DNA of 64,000 nucleotides from Bradyrhizobium symbiodeficiens (GTDB lineage: Bacteria; Pseudomonadota; Alphaproteobacteria; Rhizobiales; Xanthobacteraceae), in NCBI RefSeq assembly GCF_002266465.3, contig NZ_CP029427.2, positions 5,644,501 through 5,708,500 of the forward strand. The letters run 5' to 3'. Every line of letters begins with the position of its first letter. Within the stretch, counting starts at the first letter, position 1. The notes below the pieces were generated by a model. The model did no database searches, was not told where the DNA came from, and saw only the letters and a program-made list of their open reading frames with translations. The position numbers and the translations under genes were made by a program. This document shows positions 8,721 to 17,500 of the stretch, piece after piece.

Positions 8721-9338
8721 TCACTGCCTGGTCCTGAGCCGGATGCGATGCGCGGCCTGCTTTGCGCGATTGCCGCAGACCGCCATGATGCACCACCGCC
8801 GTGCGCGCCTGCGGGTGTGGTCGGCGAACAGCATCCTGCAGTTATGGCCCTCGCATGCCTTCACGTCGGAAAAGTCCTCGTCGCAGACGAATTTCGCCAT
8901 TGCCTCACCGATAGGCAGCAGCAGGGAGTCTGATGATCGCCAGCGTCGCTTCGTTCGCAGCGCGAGAACGCCGCCATCGTCCGGCCCGGGCTCGATCCAA
9001 CTGAACCTTTCGTCGCGCTCGAGCAAACTGTTCAGCGGACCGAGTTCGCGCAGTGCATCCGCCGTCAGCGGCCGGCCTGCATGCTTGCGCACGAAGCCGC
9101 GAAACCACTCACGCAAGGCGCGAGCCTGATCGGCGACCCTGTCGAGTTCGCCCGGCTTCGCGCGCGCCTTCAGGGCGTCCAGTTCCTCCGCCGGCACCAG
9201 CTTCGCCTGGGCCAGCCAGTCGATCAGACCATCGCCGTCGTCGAGCCAGTCGACGGGGATATCGACCGGCGTCGCCACCGAGTTGAGGAAATCGAGGCCG
9301 AGCGAGTCGGCGATGAACATCGCGGGCGGTCTGTCCAT
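8721..9338 (-). CDS. ABATE / CGNR zinc-finger protein (putative stress regulator)
   Basis: 205 aa from ATG 9338, with AAGGA upstream. The N-terminal half is the ABATE-type domain ('FIADSLGLDFLNSVATP', 'ALREWFRGFVRKHAG'). The C-terminal 40 residues form the CGNR zinc finger: 'VKACEGHNCRMLFADHTRRRARRWCIMAVCGNRAKQAAHR', with four Cys and the eponymous CGNR. Such proteins are thought to bind DNA, often as local regulators. Divergent from a hydrolase gene; the shared 130 bp carries two inverted repeats of GTAAC/GTTAC that this protein might bind. Confidence 0.85.
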   Translation of the reverse strand: MDRPPAMFIADSLGLDFLNSVATPVDIPVDWLDDGDGLIDWLAQAKLVPAEELDALKARAKPGELDRVADQARALREWFRGFVRKHAGRPLTADALRELGPLNSLLERDERFSWIEPGPDDGGVLALRTKRRWRSSDSLLLPIGEAMAKFVCDEDFSDVKACEGHNCRMLFADHTRRRARRWCIMAVCGNRAKQAAHRIRLRTRQ

Positions 9339-9376
9339 TGGCGGTCCTTGGCCTGCTGAAAGAGGCAGGCCAACAA

Positions 9377-9449
9377 GTAACCTGTAAAATTGCGATTGAC
9401 AAGTTACTCCACGGAGACGTAACCATCAACATGTCATTTGTCAGGTTAC
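9377..9449. promoter_or_regulatory. Operator-like paired GTAAC/GTTAC inverted repeats
   Basis: Two inverted repeats lie side by side between the divergent CGNR gene and the hydrolase. The first is GTAACCTGT at 9377-9385 with ACAAGTTAC at 9399-9407 (one mismatch, 13-base spacer). The second is GTAACC at 9419-9424 with GGTTAC at 9444-9449 (perfect, 19-base spacer). The second overlaps the beginning of the hydrolase message. This looks like a regulator-binding region. Confidence 0.6.
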
Positions 9450-9466
9450 ACCCGATGGAGAAGGAC

Positions 9467-10337
9467 ATGACGCCGACCACCTATCGCACCGCCGATGTCG
9501 ATGGCTTCAAGATGTTCTATCGCGAGGCCGGTCCCAAAGGCGCGCCAAGGCTTCTTTTGCTGCACGGCTTCCCGAGCGCCGGCCACATGTTCCGCGACCT
9601 GATTCCCGCTTCTCGCCGACAAATTCCATCTAGTCGCGCCCGACCTGCCCGGCTTTGGCCAGTCCGACATGCCCCCGCGCGAGACCTTCAATTACACCTT
9701 CGACAACGTCGCACGCGTGATCGAGCGCTTCACGGAAATCATCGGCTTCGATCGCTTTGCGGTCTACGTCTTCGACTATGGCGCGCCGACCGGCCTCCGG
9801 CTCGCGCTGCGTCACCCCGAGCGTATCACCGCCATCATCTCCCAGAACGGCAATGCCTACGAAGATGGCCTGAGCGACGGCTGGTCTCCGATCAAGGCCT
9901 ATTGGCAGGACCCCACGCCCGCCAATCGCGACGCGCTGCGCGCCCTTCTCACGCCGGAGGCGACACGTTGGCAGTACACGCATGGCGTTGCTGACGCCGC
10001 CACGGTGTCGCCGGACGGCCAGAACCTGGACAACTTCTATCTGGCGCGTCCGGGCTCGGACGATGTGCAGCTAGACCTGTTCGGCGATTACAAGAGCAAC
10101 GTCGCGCTCTATCCCGCCTTCCAGGACTATTTCCGCGCCCACCAGCCGCCGCTCCTGGCGGTCTGGGGCAAGAACGATCCGTTCTTCATCCCTCCCGGCG
10201 CCGAGGCGTTCAAGCGCGACAATCCCAACGCCGTGGTGCAGTTCTTCGACACCGGCCATTTCGCGCTGGAAACGCATGCGCGGGAGATCGCGGAGAGCAT
10301 TCGCGCATTCCTCACGACACGATTGGGAGCGCATTGA
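9467..10337 (+). pseudogene. Alpha/beta hydrolase (haloalkane dehalogenase/epoxide hydrolase-like), frameshifted
   Basis: Two frames join into one complete hydrolase. Frame A (ATG 9467, GGAGAAGG upstream; alternatives 9455 and 9431) gives MTPTTYRTADVDGFKMFYRE ... 'LLLLHGFPSAGHMFRDLIP'. After the CCC at 9605-9607 the frame is wrong. Dropping one C restores 'LLADKFHLVAPDLPGFGQSD', which runs on to 10337. Catalytic features are HGFPS (oxyanion), 'VFDYGAPTG' in the nucleophile position (Asp rather than Ser), and a final 'DTGHFALE' His. With the reading frame as given, the product would be truncated. A single homopolymer base means sequencing error is as likely as true decay. Confidence 0.75.
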
Positions 10338-10401
10338 TCCGCACTCCATCTTCGCGCTCGCCACGAGCAGTTTGCGCGACGTGTCCGTCGCGCAAACAAG
10401 C

Positions 10402-11121
10402 TTAGTTCCTGGCGGGCGCCGACGCTGCCGCCGAGCGGGCCTGCCGCGGAGCGCCTTGTTCGGCGACCGGCAGCGCAGGAGCGCGGGAGCGCATGATCGC
10501 GGCATCGATCTCCGCGATGACGCGGCGCTGGATCGCCTCGTTCTTGTCGATCGAGATGTGGCCGACGCCGGTGCCGCGCACGTCGACATTGTCGAGTTTG
10601 CCGCGGAAGCCGTTTGCGGCGCGCACCGGCTCGCCGGGACCGTCGCCGATAAAGATGTTGATGTAACGTTCCGCGCCGGTCGAGAGCTTGGTCTTGAACA
10701 CCGAGTCGAGGCCGATCGCGAGCTTCACAGGCACGCCCAGCTGGTTGAGCTTGGCGATCATGTCCGGCAGCGCGGTCGCACCGGAGGAATGCCCGACCAG
10801 GACGATGGTCTTGAGCCGGCCGGCCCTGTAGGCGGCAGCGGCTTCGTCGGCAAGCGAGGACCAGGAAACGAAGTTGGCGACGGTTACCGGGATGCCCTGC
10901 GCCTGAAGCCGGGCGCCGATCGTGTCGAGCCCGAGCGAGAAGATGTTGAGCACGCCGCGGAGAAGATAGACATGGGTAGTCGCTACCTGAGCCTGGCTCG
11001 GGGCGGCCCGGGCCGTGGTCGGGCTGATGGCAACAGCTGACAGCAGGAGCAGACCCACCGCCCATACACGGAGGGCGGACAACTGGCTGGCGCCGGCGGT
11101 GTGACGGCCGTTCGGTCTCAT
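10402..11121 (-). CDS. Exported Ser-hydrolase-like protein (paralogue of the LysM hydrolase)
   Basis: 239 aa from ATG 11121 (MRPNGRHTAGAS), with AGGG upstream; another ATG lies at 11142. It has a signal peptide ending near ARAA. The core matches the protein at 7641-8582 block by block: 'VYLLRGVLNIFSLGLD', elbow GHSSGA, 'AIGLDSVF', 'ERYINIFIGDG', 'FRGKLDNVDVRGTGVGHISIDK'. There is no LysM; the tail is Ala/Arg-rich. The shared Ser-Asp-His positions suggest an active hydrolase of the periplasm. I do not recognise a named family. Confidence 0.72.
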   Translation of the reverse strand: MRPNGRHTAGASQLSALRVWAVGLLLLSAVAISPTTARAAPSQAQVATTHVYLLRGVLNIFSLGLDTIGARLQAQGIPVTVANFVSWSSLADEAAAAYRAGRLKTIVLVGHSSGATALPDMIAKLNQLGVPVKLAIGLDSVFKTKLSTGAERYINIFIGDGPGEPVRAANGFRGKLDNVDVRGTGVGHISIDKNEAIQRRVIAEIDAAIMRSRAPALPVAEQGAPRQARSAAASAPARN

Positions 11122-11409
11122 CGGTGTTTTCCCTGGGGACATACGCTTTGCGATTGGCCGGAATCGTAGCCACGGCCCGCTCGCAGACGCAACAAAGAGC
11201 CGCGTGAACGGCAATCTTAGCCACAGCCCGTGACCATCGCGCAACACCTGCCCGAAACCCGCCACCGAAGCGCCTGTTTTGAGACCATTTCTCTCGCGCC
11301 AATTGCGGCCCGGCAAAGGCATTCCTATCTCAGGGCTCCGCTGACCGCGCCTTCCCGGCAGGTTCCAGCTTCCCCTCCCCAGCCTTACCCCTCAGCCTTA
11401 CGGCCATCC

Positions 11410-12333
11410 ATGTCCTCCATCATTTCCGTCGCCAATCTGTCGAAGACCTATGGGTCCGGCTTCAAGGCGCTCAAGAACGTCAATCTCGACATCAAGCGCG
11501 GCGAGATTTTTGCGCTGCTCGGCCCCAATGGCGCCGGCAAGACCACGCTGATCTCGATCATCTGCGGCATCGCCAATCCCAGCGAAGGCCAGGTTCTGGT
11601 CGGTGGCGAGAACATCCAGACCTCCTACCGAAAGGCGCGCTCGCTGATCGGCCTGGTGCCGCAGGAATTGCATACCGACGCCTTCGAGAGCGTGTGGGCG
11701 ACGGTGAGCTTCTCCCGCGGCCTGTTCGGCAAGCCGAAGAACCCTGGTCATATCGAGAAGGTGTTGAAGGACCTCTCGCTCTGGGACAAGAAGGACAACA
11801 AGATCATCACGCTCTCCGGCGGCATGAAGCGCCGCGTGATGATTGCCAAGGCGCTGTCGCACGAGCCGCAGATCCTGTTCCTGGACGAGCCCACCGCCGG
11901 CGTCGACGTCGAGCTGCGCAAGGGCATGTGGGAGGTGGTGCGCACGCTGCAGCAATCCGGCGTCACCATCATCCTCACCACGCATTACATCGAGGAAGCC
12001 GAGGAGATGGCCGATCGCATCGGCATCATCAACAAGGGTGAGATCGTGCTGATCGAGGACAAGGCGAGCTTGATGCAAAAGCTCGGCAAGAAGCGGCTGA
12101 CGCTGCATCTGCAGGGCAAGCTGGACGCGCTGCCGGAGAGCCTCGGCCACTATGAGCTCGAGCTCTGCGACAACGGGGCGACGCTGGTCTACGACTACGA
12201 CACCAAGGGCGAGCGCACCGGCATCACCAGCCTGCTCAGCGACCTCCGCAACGCCAACATCCGCTTCAACGATCTCGACACGACGCAATCGTCGCTCGAG
12301 GACATCTTCGTCGACCTCGTGAGGACGCCATGA
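11410..12333 (+). CDS. ABC exporter ATP-binding protein, YadG-like
   Basis: 307 aa from ATG 11410. Walker A GPNGAGKT lies near residue 40, signature 'TLSGGMKRRVMIAKAL', Walker B 'ILFLDEPTAGVD', and the H-loop in 'ILTTHYIEEAEEMADR'. Length and the C-terminal extension match E. coli YadG. It is translationally coupled to the ABC-2 permease by a 4-base overlap, so the two form one exporter of unknown substrate (drug, lipid or polysaccharide). Confidence 0.9.
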   Translation: MSSIISVANLSKTYGSGFKALKNVNLDIKRGEIFALLGPNGAGKTTLISIICGIANPSEGQVLVGGENIQTSYRKARSLIGLVPQELHTDAFESVWATVSFSRGLFGKPKNPGHIEKVLKDLSLWDKKDNKIITLSGGMKRRVMIAKALSHEPQILFLDEPTAGVDVELRKGMWEVVRTLQQSGVTIILTTHYIEEAEEMADRIGIINKGEIVLIEDKASLMQKLGKKRLTLHLQGKLDALPESLGHYELELCDNGATLVYDYDTKGERTGITSLLSDLRNANIRFNDLDTTQSSLEDIFVDLVRTP

Positions 12334-13091
12334 ACCATCGCGCTGTCCGCGCCATCTATCTGTTCGAAATGGCCCGCACCTGGCGCACGCTGCTGCAAAG
12401 CATCGTCTCGCCGGTCGTCTCGACCTCGCTCTATTTCGTGGTGTTCGGCGCCGCGATCGGCTCGCGCATCAGCCAGGTCGAGGGCGTGAGCTATGGCACC
12501 TTCATCGTGCCGGGCCTGATCATGCTCTCGGTGCTGACCCAGAGCATCGCCAACGCCTCGTTCGGCATCTACTTCCCGAAATTCACCGGCACGATCTACG
12601 AGATCCTGTCGGCGCCGATCTCCTATGTCGAGATCGTGCTCGGCTATGTCGGCGCCGCCGCGACCAAGTCGATCATCCTCGGCCTGATCATCCTGGCGAC
12701 CGCCGGCCTTTTCGTGCCGCTGCACATCCACCATCCGGTCTGGATGTTGGCCTTCCTGGTGCTGACGGCGGTGACGTTCAGCCTGTTCGGTTTCATCATC
12801 GGTATCTGGGCCGACGGCTTCGAAAAGCTGCAGATGATCCCGATGCTGGTGGTGACGCCGCTGACCTTCCTCGGCGGCAGCTTCTATTCCATCGACATGC
12901 TGCCGCCCACCTGGCGCACGGTGGCGCTGCTCAACCCGGTCGTCTATCTGATCTCCGGCTTCCGCTGGAGTTTCTACGAGATTGCGGACGTCAGCATGTC
13001 CGTCAGCATCGGCATGACGCTGGCGTTCCTGGTGATCTGTCTCGTCGTGATCTGGTGGATTTTCCGGACCGGGTATCGACTGAAGAATTGA
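12330..13091 (+). CDS. ABC-2 type permease, YadH-like
   Basis: 253 aa with about six transmembrane helices. 'SYGTFIVPGLIMLSVLTQSIANASFGIYFPKF' and 'PLTFLGGSFYSIDMLPPTWR' are the conserved ABC-2 membrane signatures seen in YadH/NodJ/DrrB-type permeases. The ATG overlaps the end of the ATPase gene (ATGA). It is the membrane half of the exporter and should act as a dimer with two ATPase subunits. A strong hairpin follows the stop codon. Confidence 0.88.
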   Translation: MNHRAVRAIYLFEMARTWRTLLQSIVSPVVSTSLYFVVFGAAIGSRISQVEGVSYGTFIVPGLIMLSVLTQSIANASFGIYFPKFTGTIYEILSAPISYVEIVLGYVGAAATKSIILGLIILATAGLFVPLHIHHPVWMLAFLVLTAVTFSLFGFIIGIWADGFEKLQMIPMLVVTPLTFLGGSFYSIDMLPPTWRTVALLNPVVYLISGFRWSFYEIADVSMSVSIGMTLAFLVICLVVIWWIFRTGYRLKN

Positions 13092-13092
13092 G

Positions 13093-13132
13093 CCGTCGTT
13101 CCGGGCGCCCGAAGGGCGAGCCCGGAATGGCG
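13093..13132. terminator. Hairpin between convergent exporter and glycine-zipper genes
   Basis: An inverted repeat with arms containing TTCCGGGCGCCC and GGGCGAGCCCGGAA around a GAA loop. It begins 2 bases after the permease stop and ends 8 bases before the stop of the opposite gene, so it could end transcription from both sides. There is no long T run. Confidence 0.55.
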
Positions 13133-13140
13133 GCACGGGC

Positions 13141-13467
13141 TTACCGATAACAATGGAAGCGGTGGTAGCCGTCGTAATAGCCGCGGCAGCGGTGACGGTA
13201 ATGACGGTGGGGAATGCCCAGCACACCCTCGACCGCGCCAACGGCACCGCCGACACCGGCACCGACGACGCCTCCGACCGCACCGCCCACGGGGCCGCCA
13301 ATCCGGTTGCCCTCGTGAGAGCCTTCCTGAGCACCGCGGATGATGCCCTGGGCATGGCCGGCCTGCGGCAGCACCGACAGCGCGAGCAGGATGGCGGCGG
13401 CTGCGAACGCCAGGCGGACGGGCAAACCGGCCGGCGACGGCGCGGCGGCGATACGTACTTTGTTCAT
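13141..13467 (-). CDS. Exported glycine-zipper protein
   Basis: 108 aa from ATG 13467 (MNKVRIAA), with GGGA 7 bases upstream. A signal peptide ends near GHAQ. The middle is a glycine-zipper-like segment, 'GGPVGGAVGGVVGAGVGGAVGAV', which could insert into a membrane. The C-terminus is His/Arg/Tyr-rich ('HRHYRHRCRGYYDGYHRFHCYR') with two Cys, a composition common in small envelope proteins of Bradyrhizobium. Function unknown. Confidence 0.75.
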   Translation of the reverse strand: MNKVRIAAAPSPAGLPVRLAFAAAAILLALSVLPQAGHAQGIIRGAQEGSHEGNRIGGPVGGAVGGVVGAGVGGAVGAVEGVLGIPHRHYRHRCRGYYDGYHRFHCYR

Positions 13468-13771
13468 ATTTGATCCCAAAGGCTGAATGGCGGCGAGCGC
13501 CGCCTGTCGAGGCAGGTAATCATCAACGCACCGGACGGCGGAATGGTTGCGTCTTTGTGACGAATTGTCGACGTCGTGAACGGGTCGCCGCTCGCGAAAA
13601 TGTCAGCGCCGCTGCGCGCTGAGGGGGACAAAGCGGCCTTGCTTAGATCAGGCATCACGTTAACGATGGGCGGGCAGGCCGCTGGAACGAAAGCCGGATT
13701 GCAGGCATATTGCACGCCGGGGACGGAGAGCCGCGGCGCCTAGCGTGAACAGGCCGGAGGCCGGGATTCAA
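13468..13771. other. 304-base intergenic region between divergent genes
   Basis: Upstream region for the glycine-zipper gene (left) and the L,D-transpeptidase (right). Short GC-rich self-complementary stretches occur (for example GGCGGCGAGCGCCGCC at 13489), but I see no convincing gene, operator or terminator. A minus-strand open frame here has no ribosome-binding site and a non-protein-like composition. Confidence 0.5.
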
Positions 13772-14566
13772 ATGCGTTTCCAGATGCGTTCATTTTTCAT
13801 CGCTTTCACCTCCCTGATGCTTTTGAGCGCAGGCAGCGCGCAGGCCAAGGTCGAGATCACCGTCGACAAGGACAATCAGCAGATGACCGTCGCGGTCGAC
13901 GGCGTCGCGCGGTATCACTGGCCGGTATCGACCGGCGTCCCCTCGCGCGAGACGCCGAACGGCGCCTTCCGCGCCTTCCGCATGGAAGAGGATCACTACT
14001 CCAAGGAATTCGACGACGCGCCGATGCCGCACGCGATCTTCTTCACCAAGGTCGGCCACGCCATCCATGGCACGGACTCGGTCGGCCGTCTCGGCTCGCC
14101 GGCGTCCCATGGCTGCGTGCGGCTGTCGCGCCAGAACGCCTCGACGCTCTATGCGCTGGTCCAGCAGCAGGGCGTGCTCAACACCACGGTGACGCTGACC
14201 GGCTCGGCACAGGTGGCGCTGGCGCGCAATCCGCGCGGCCGCACCAACAATGCAATCGCCCGCGCGCCGCAGCAGCCCGTCGAAGAGCAGTACGCGACCA
14301 CCGGCGATCCCGTGAACCTGACGCCGCCGCAGCAGCCCGCCCGTCGTTACATGCCGCAGGACGACAATTACATCTATCCCGCCGACGGCAGCGACACCGG
14401 CGCCCGCTATCCGGCGCCGCGCCCGATCACGCGGCCCTATGGCGCGCAGGCCTATCAGCAATTGCCGCAGCCAACCTACGACCAGGGCTACGGCCAGCAG
14501 GGCACCTACTATCAGCCGCAGCCGCGGCAGGTTTACCAGCCGCGCGGCTATTACTACCAGAACTGA
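13772..14566 (+). CDS. L,D-transpeptidase (YkuD domain) with Pro/Gln/Tyr-rich tail
   Basis: 264 aa from ATG 13772, with GGGA about 8 bases upstream and a signal peptide to about AQA. Residues 27-147 are a YkuD catalytic domain with H99-G-T and S112-H-G-C115-V-R-L; Cys115 is the expected nucleophile. Such enzymes make 3-3 cross-links in peptidoglycan or attach proteins to it in the periplasm. From about residue 160 the chain is low-complexity, rich in Pro, Gln and Tyr (for example 'YDQGYGQQGTYYQPQPRQ'), probably disordered. No LysM is present. Convergent with the TPR-CHAT gene, 25 bp away. Confidence 0.88.
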   Translation: MRFQMRSFFIAFTSLMLLSAGSAQAKVEITVDKDNQQMTVAVDGVARYHWPVSTGVPSRETPNGAFRAFRMEEDHYSKEFDDAPMPHAIFFTKVGHAIHGTDSVGRLGSPASHGCVRLSRQNASTLYALVQQQGVLNTTVTLTGSAQVALARNPRGRTNNAIARAPQQPVEEQYATTGDPVNLTPPQQPARRYMPQDDNYIYPADGSDTGARYPAPRPITRPYGAQAYQQLPQPTYDQGYGQQGTYYQPQPRQVYQPRGYYYQN

Positions 14567-14591
14567 CGCAATCTGAATCTGAGGGGCGCCG

Positions 14592-17500
14592 TCAGCCGCC
14601 CTCGCCCACCAGCACGAACGGCGCCCACACGGCAGGATCGGCGTTGCGGGACGACGACCGGTCGGCAATCAAGGCCTTCATCGACCGGCGCAGCGCTTCG
14701 GCGCGGCCGATGCCGGGATGCGCGGCGAGCTCGGAGAAGGCGCCCGTGGTCAGCCGCACCGCTGCATCGGAATCGACCGGCCAATGCGAGACGAGAAGCG
14801 CCCGCGCGCCGGCATAGAAGAACGCGCGCGCAAGGCCCGACAGGCCCTCGGCGCCAGGCTTGTCGCCGGCTGCCGTGTTGCAGGCCGAAAGCACCGCCCA
14901 GTCCGCATCCAGCTTGAGTTTTGCGATGCGGCTTGCCGTGAGCAAACCGTCATCGTCGCTGGTCGGCTTGTCCGGCAGCGTCAGCACGAGCGCGGGCTCG
15001 CTGAGGCCGCTGACCTCGCCGGCGACGAGGCCGTGGGTGGCGAAATCGACGACACGGTATTGATCGAGCGGCAGTGTGCTCACGCTGGTCACGGTCGCGG
15101 CTGAGCCAAGCTTGACGTCGTCCTGCGGCGAGGCGCCGAGCGCACGCGCCACCGCCTGGAGCTCGCCCGCGGTTTCCGGCAGCGAAGGCAGCCCCGTGCG
15201 CAGGCGCTCGAGATCGACGGAAGTGCCGTCATAGTAGCTTGGGTATGGCTGCACGTTGCGCCCTGCGCGCTTGTCGCTCGGCGTACGCCGCAACACCGGA
15301 TCGCCAAATCCGATGAAAGGCTTTTGCGCGCGTGAGTCCCTGGCAAAGCTGCGCAGCGCGCGCAGGCTCGGCACCGATGGTAGCACCGTGATGGCGCGCT
15401 CATTGAGCAGCCACGCCGCCTGCCGAAAGCGGTCGGCAGACGCCGTGTCGGGCTGCTTCGTCACCAGCACATGAAACGGCAGGCTGGTGAGCGCACCGGC
15501 CGGGACGACCAGCAGTTTTGGCTTGCCGGTGATGTCGGCCGATATCGGGCCGAACAGCACATTGTAGAGTTCAAAGGACGCATCGAGGTCGAATGACGAT
15601 TGGGCTGCCTCGGGATTGGCGAGCCCGAGCCGGAGATGGGCAACACGATCGCCGATCTCGCGGCTGCCGAGCGCGATCTGACGCAGCGCGCTTGCCTCAC
15701 GCGTCACCGCCAAGGCGTAGGTCTTGTCACCACGCACGATGAACGCCACCAGGGCCTCGTCGGGCTTCAGCAGCCCCTGCGTTTGCGCGATAGTCAGCGG
15801 TTGCGGGTTGGACAATTCAGCATAGGCCGGAAAGCTGCGGTCGAGCTGGGCCGAGACGTCTTCGAGCGATTCTCGTGTTTGCGCGGTCTGCGCGCGCAGG
15901 CTGGCGATCAGTGCGTCGTTGCGCTTGCCGTCCGCCTGCCCGAGCTCGGACGTCACGCGCTTTTCGAGCGTTTCGAGGCTCGCTTTCAGATCCTGCTGCC
16001 GCCTCACCAGTCCGGCGATCGCATCGTTGCCGGCGCCGAACCGGGCCGCCATTTGCGACAGCGCGGCACCCGCGCTGGTCTCGTGGGCGCGCTGGGCGGC
16101 GCCGAAGGCCTCGTCCTTCGCGGCATTGTCCGGGGTGCCGTCGGAGACGCGCCAGATCGCATCGATCAGCCAGGGATCGATCTCGGGAAAACGGACGAAC
16201 TGCGTATTCTTCTCTGCGTTGAGCGCGGCGGCAGCCAGCCGCAGCCGCGCCAGGGCATCCGGCCACTTGCCCTCGCGGCGATCGGCGTCGGCCAGGTTGA
16301 TCATCGTGGCGATGGAATCGCGATGCCGGGGTCCGAGCCGGGCCTGCGCGATCGCAAGGGCGCGGTCGAGCCGGCCGCGTGCCTCGGTCATGTTGCCGGT
16401 CCTGAGGTCGAGCAGCGCGACGGCCCGCAGGTCCTTGACAAGTTGCGGATGCGTGGCACCGAGTACGCGCTCGTCGATCTCGAGGCAACGCAGCAGAAGC
16501 CGTCTCGCCTCATCGACCTGGCCAGCGTCCATCAGGGCTTGCCCGAGCGAACCGGCGGCAAGCGCGGTCGGGCCGCTGCCTTCACCGAACTTGCGCTCAA
16601 TGACGTCGAGCGAGCGGCGGTAGAGACCGAGGGCCTGTTCCTTACGCCCGAGGTCCGAATAGCTGTTGGCCAGATTGTTCAGCGCGCGGCCGACATCCGG
16701 GCTATCGGCGCCAAAGGACTTTTCATAGATCGCGAGCACCCGCTCCTGCAGACCGGCCGCTGCCTCGTGCTTGCCCTGCGCTGAAAAGGCGTTGGCGAGA
16801 TTGTTCAGCCCGATAGCCGTGGTCGGATGGTTCGGACCGTAGATCCGCTCGTAGGCCTGCAGCGTCTGCTGATAGAGTTTCTCCGCCTCCGCGTAACGCG
16901 CCTCGTGCTTAAGCACGGTTGCGAGGTTGCCGGTGCTGGCCGCGACGTTCGGATGGGTCTCGCCGCGTCGCGCCCGCGTGATCGCGAGCGAGCGCCGCAT
17001 CGACGCCTCCGCCTCGGCCAGACGGCCGGCATCCAGATAGAGGTTGCCGAGATCGTTGAGTATCTTGTCGTAGTTCATCGTTGTCTCGGCGTCTCTGCCA
17101 AAACTGAGATCGAGCAGGTCAAGCCCTTGTTTCAGCATGCGCTCGCCGTCGTCGAAGCGACCGAGCAGGCCGTAGGCGTCTCCGAGATCGTCCAGCGCGG
17201 AGGCGACGTCGACGGGCGGCGCGTTGGCGGCTTGCAGGGCGATGAGTGCCCGCTCGAAATAGCCGGTGGCCTCCGCAAGATTCTCCTTGTCGCGCGCGAG
17301 CCCGCCGAGCGCCGACAGCGTCCCGGCGAGCCTACCGTCATTGGCGCCGAAAGCGCTGGTGCCGAGCGCGAGCGCCCGCTCGGCGACCGTGGTCGCCTCT
17401 GTCCGGCGCTCGAGCATGCCGAGCGATCCGACCAGGATATTCGAGGTCCGCAGCGTGGAGACGACGTCGTTGTTACGCAGCTTGATGCCGAGCGCCGCGT

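Noticed and set aside
13464..13715. An 83-codon minus-strand frame upstream of the glycine-zipper gene
   Set aside because: It overlaps the start of the supported gene in another frame and lacks a ribosome-binding site.
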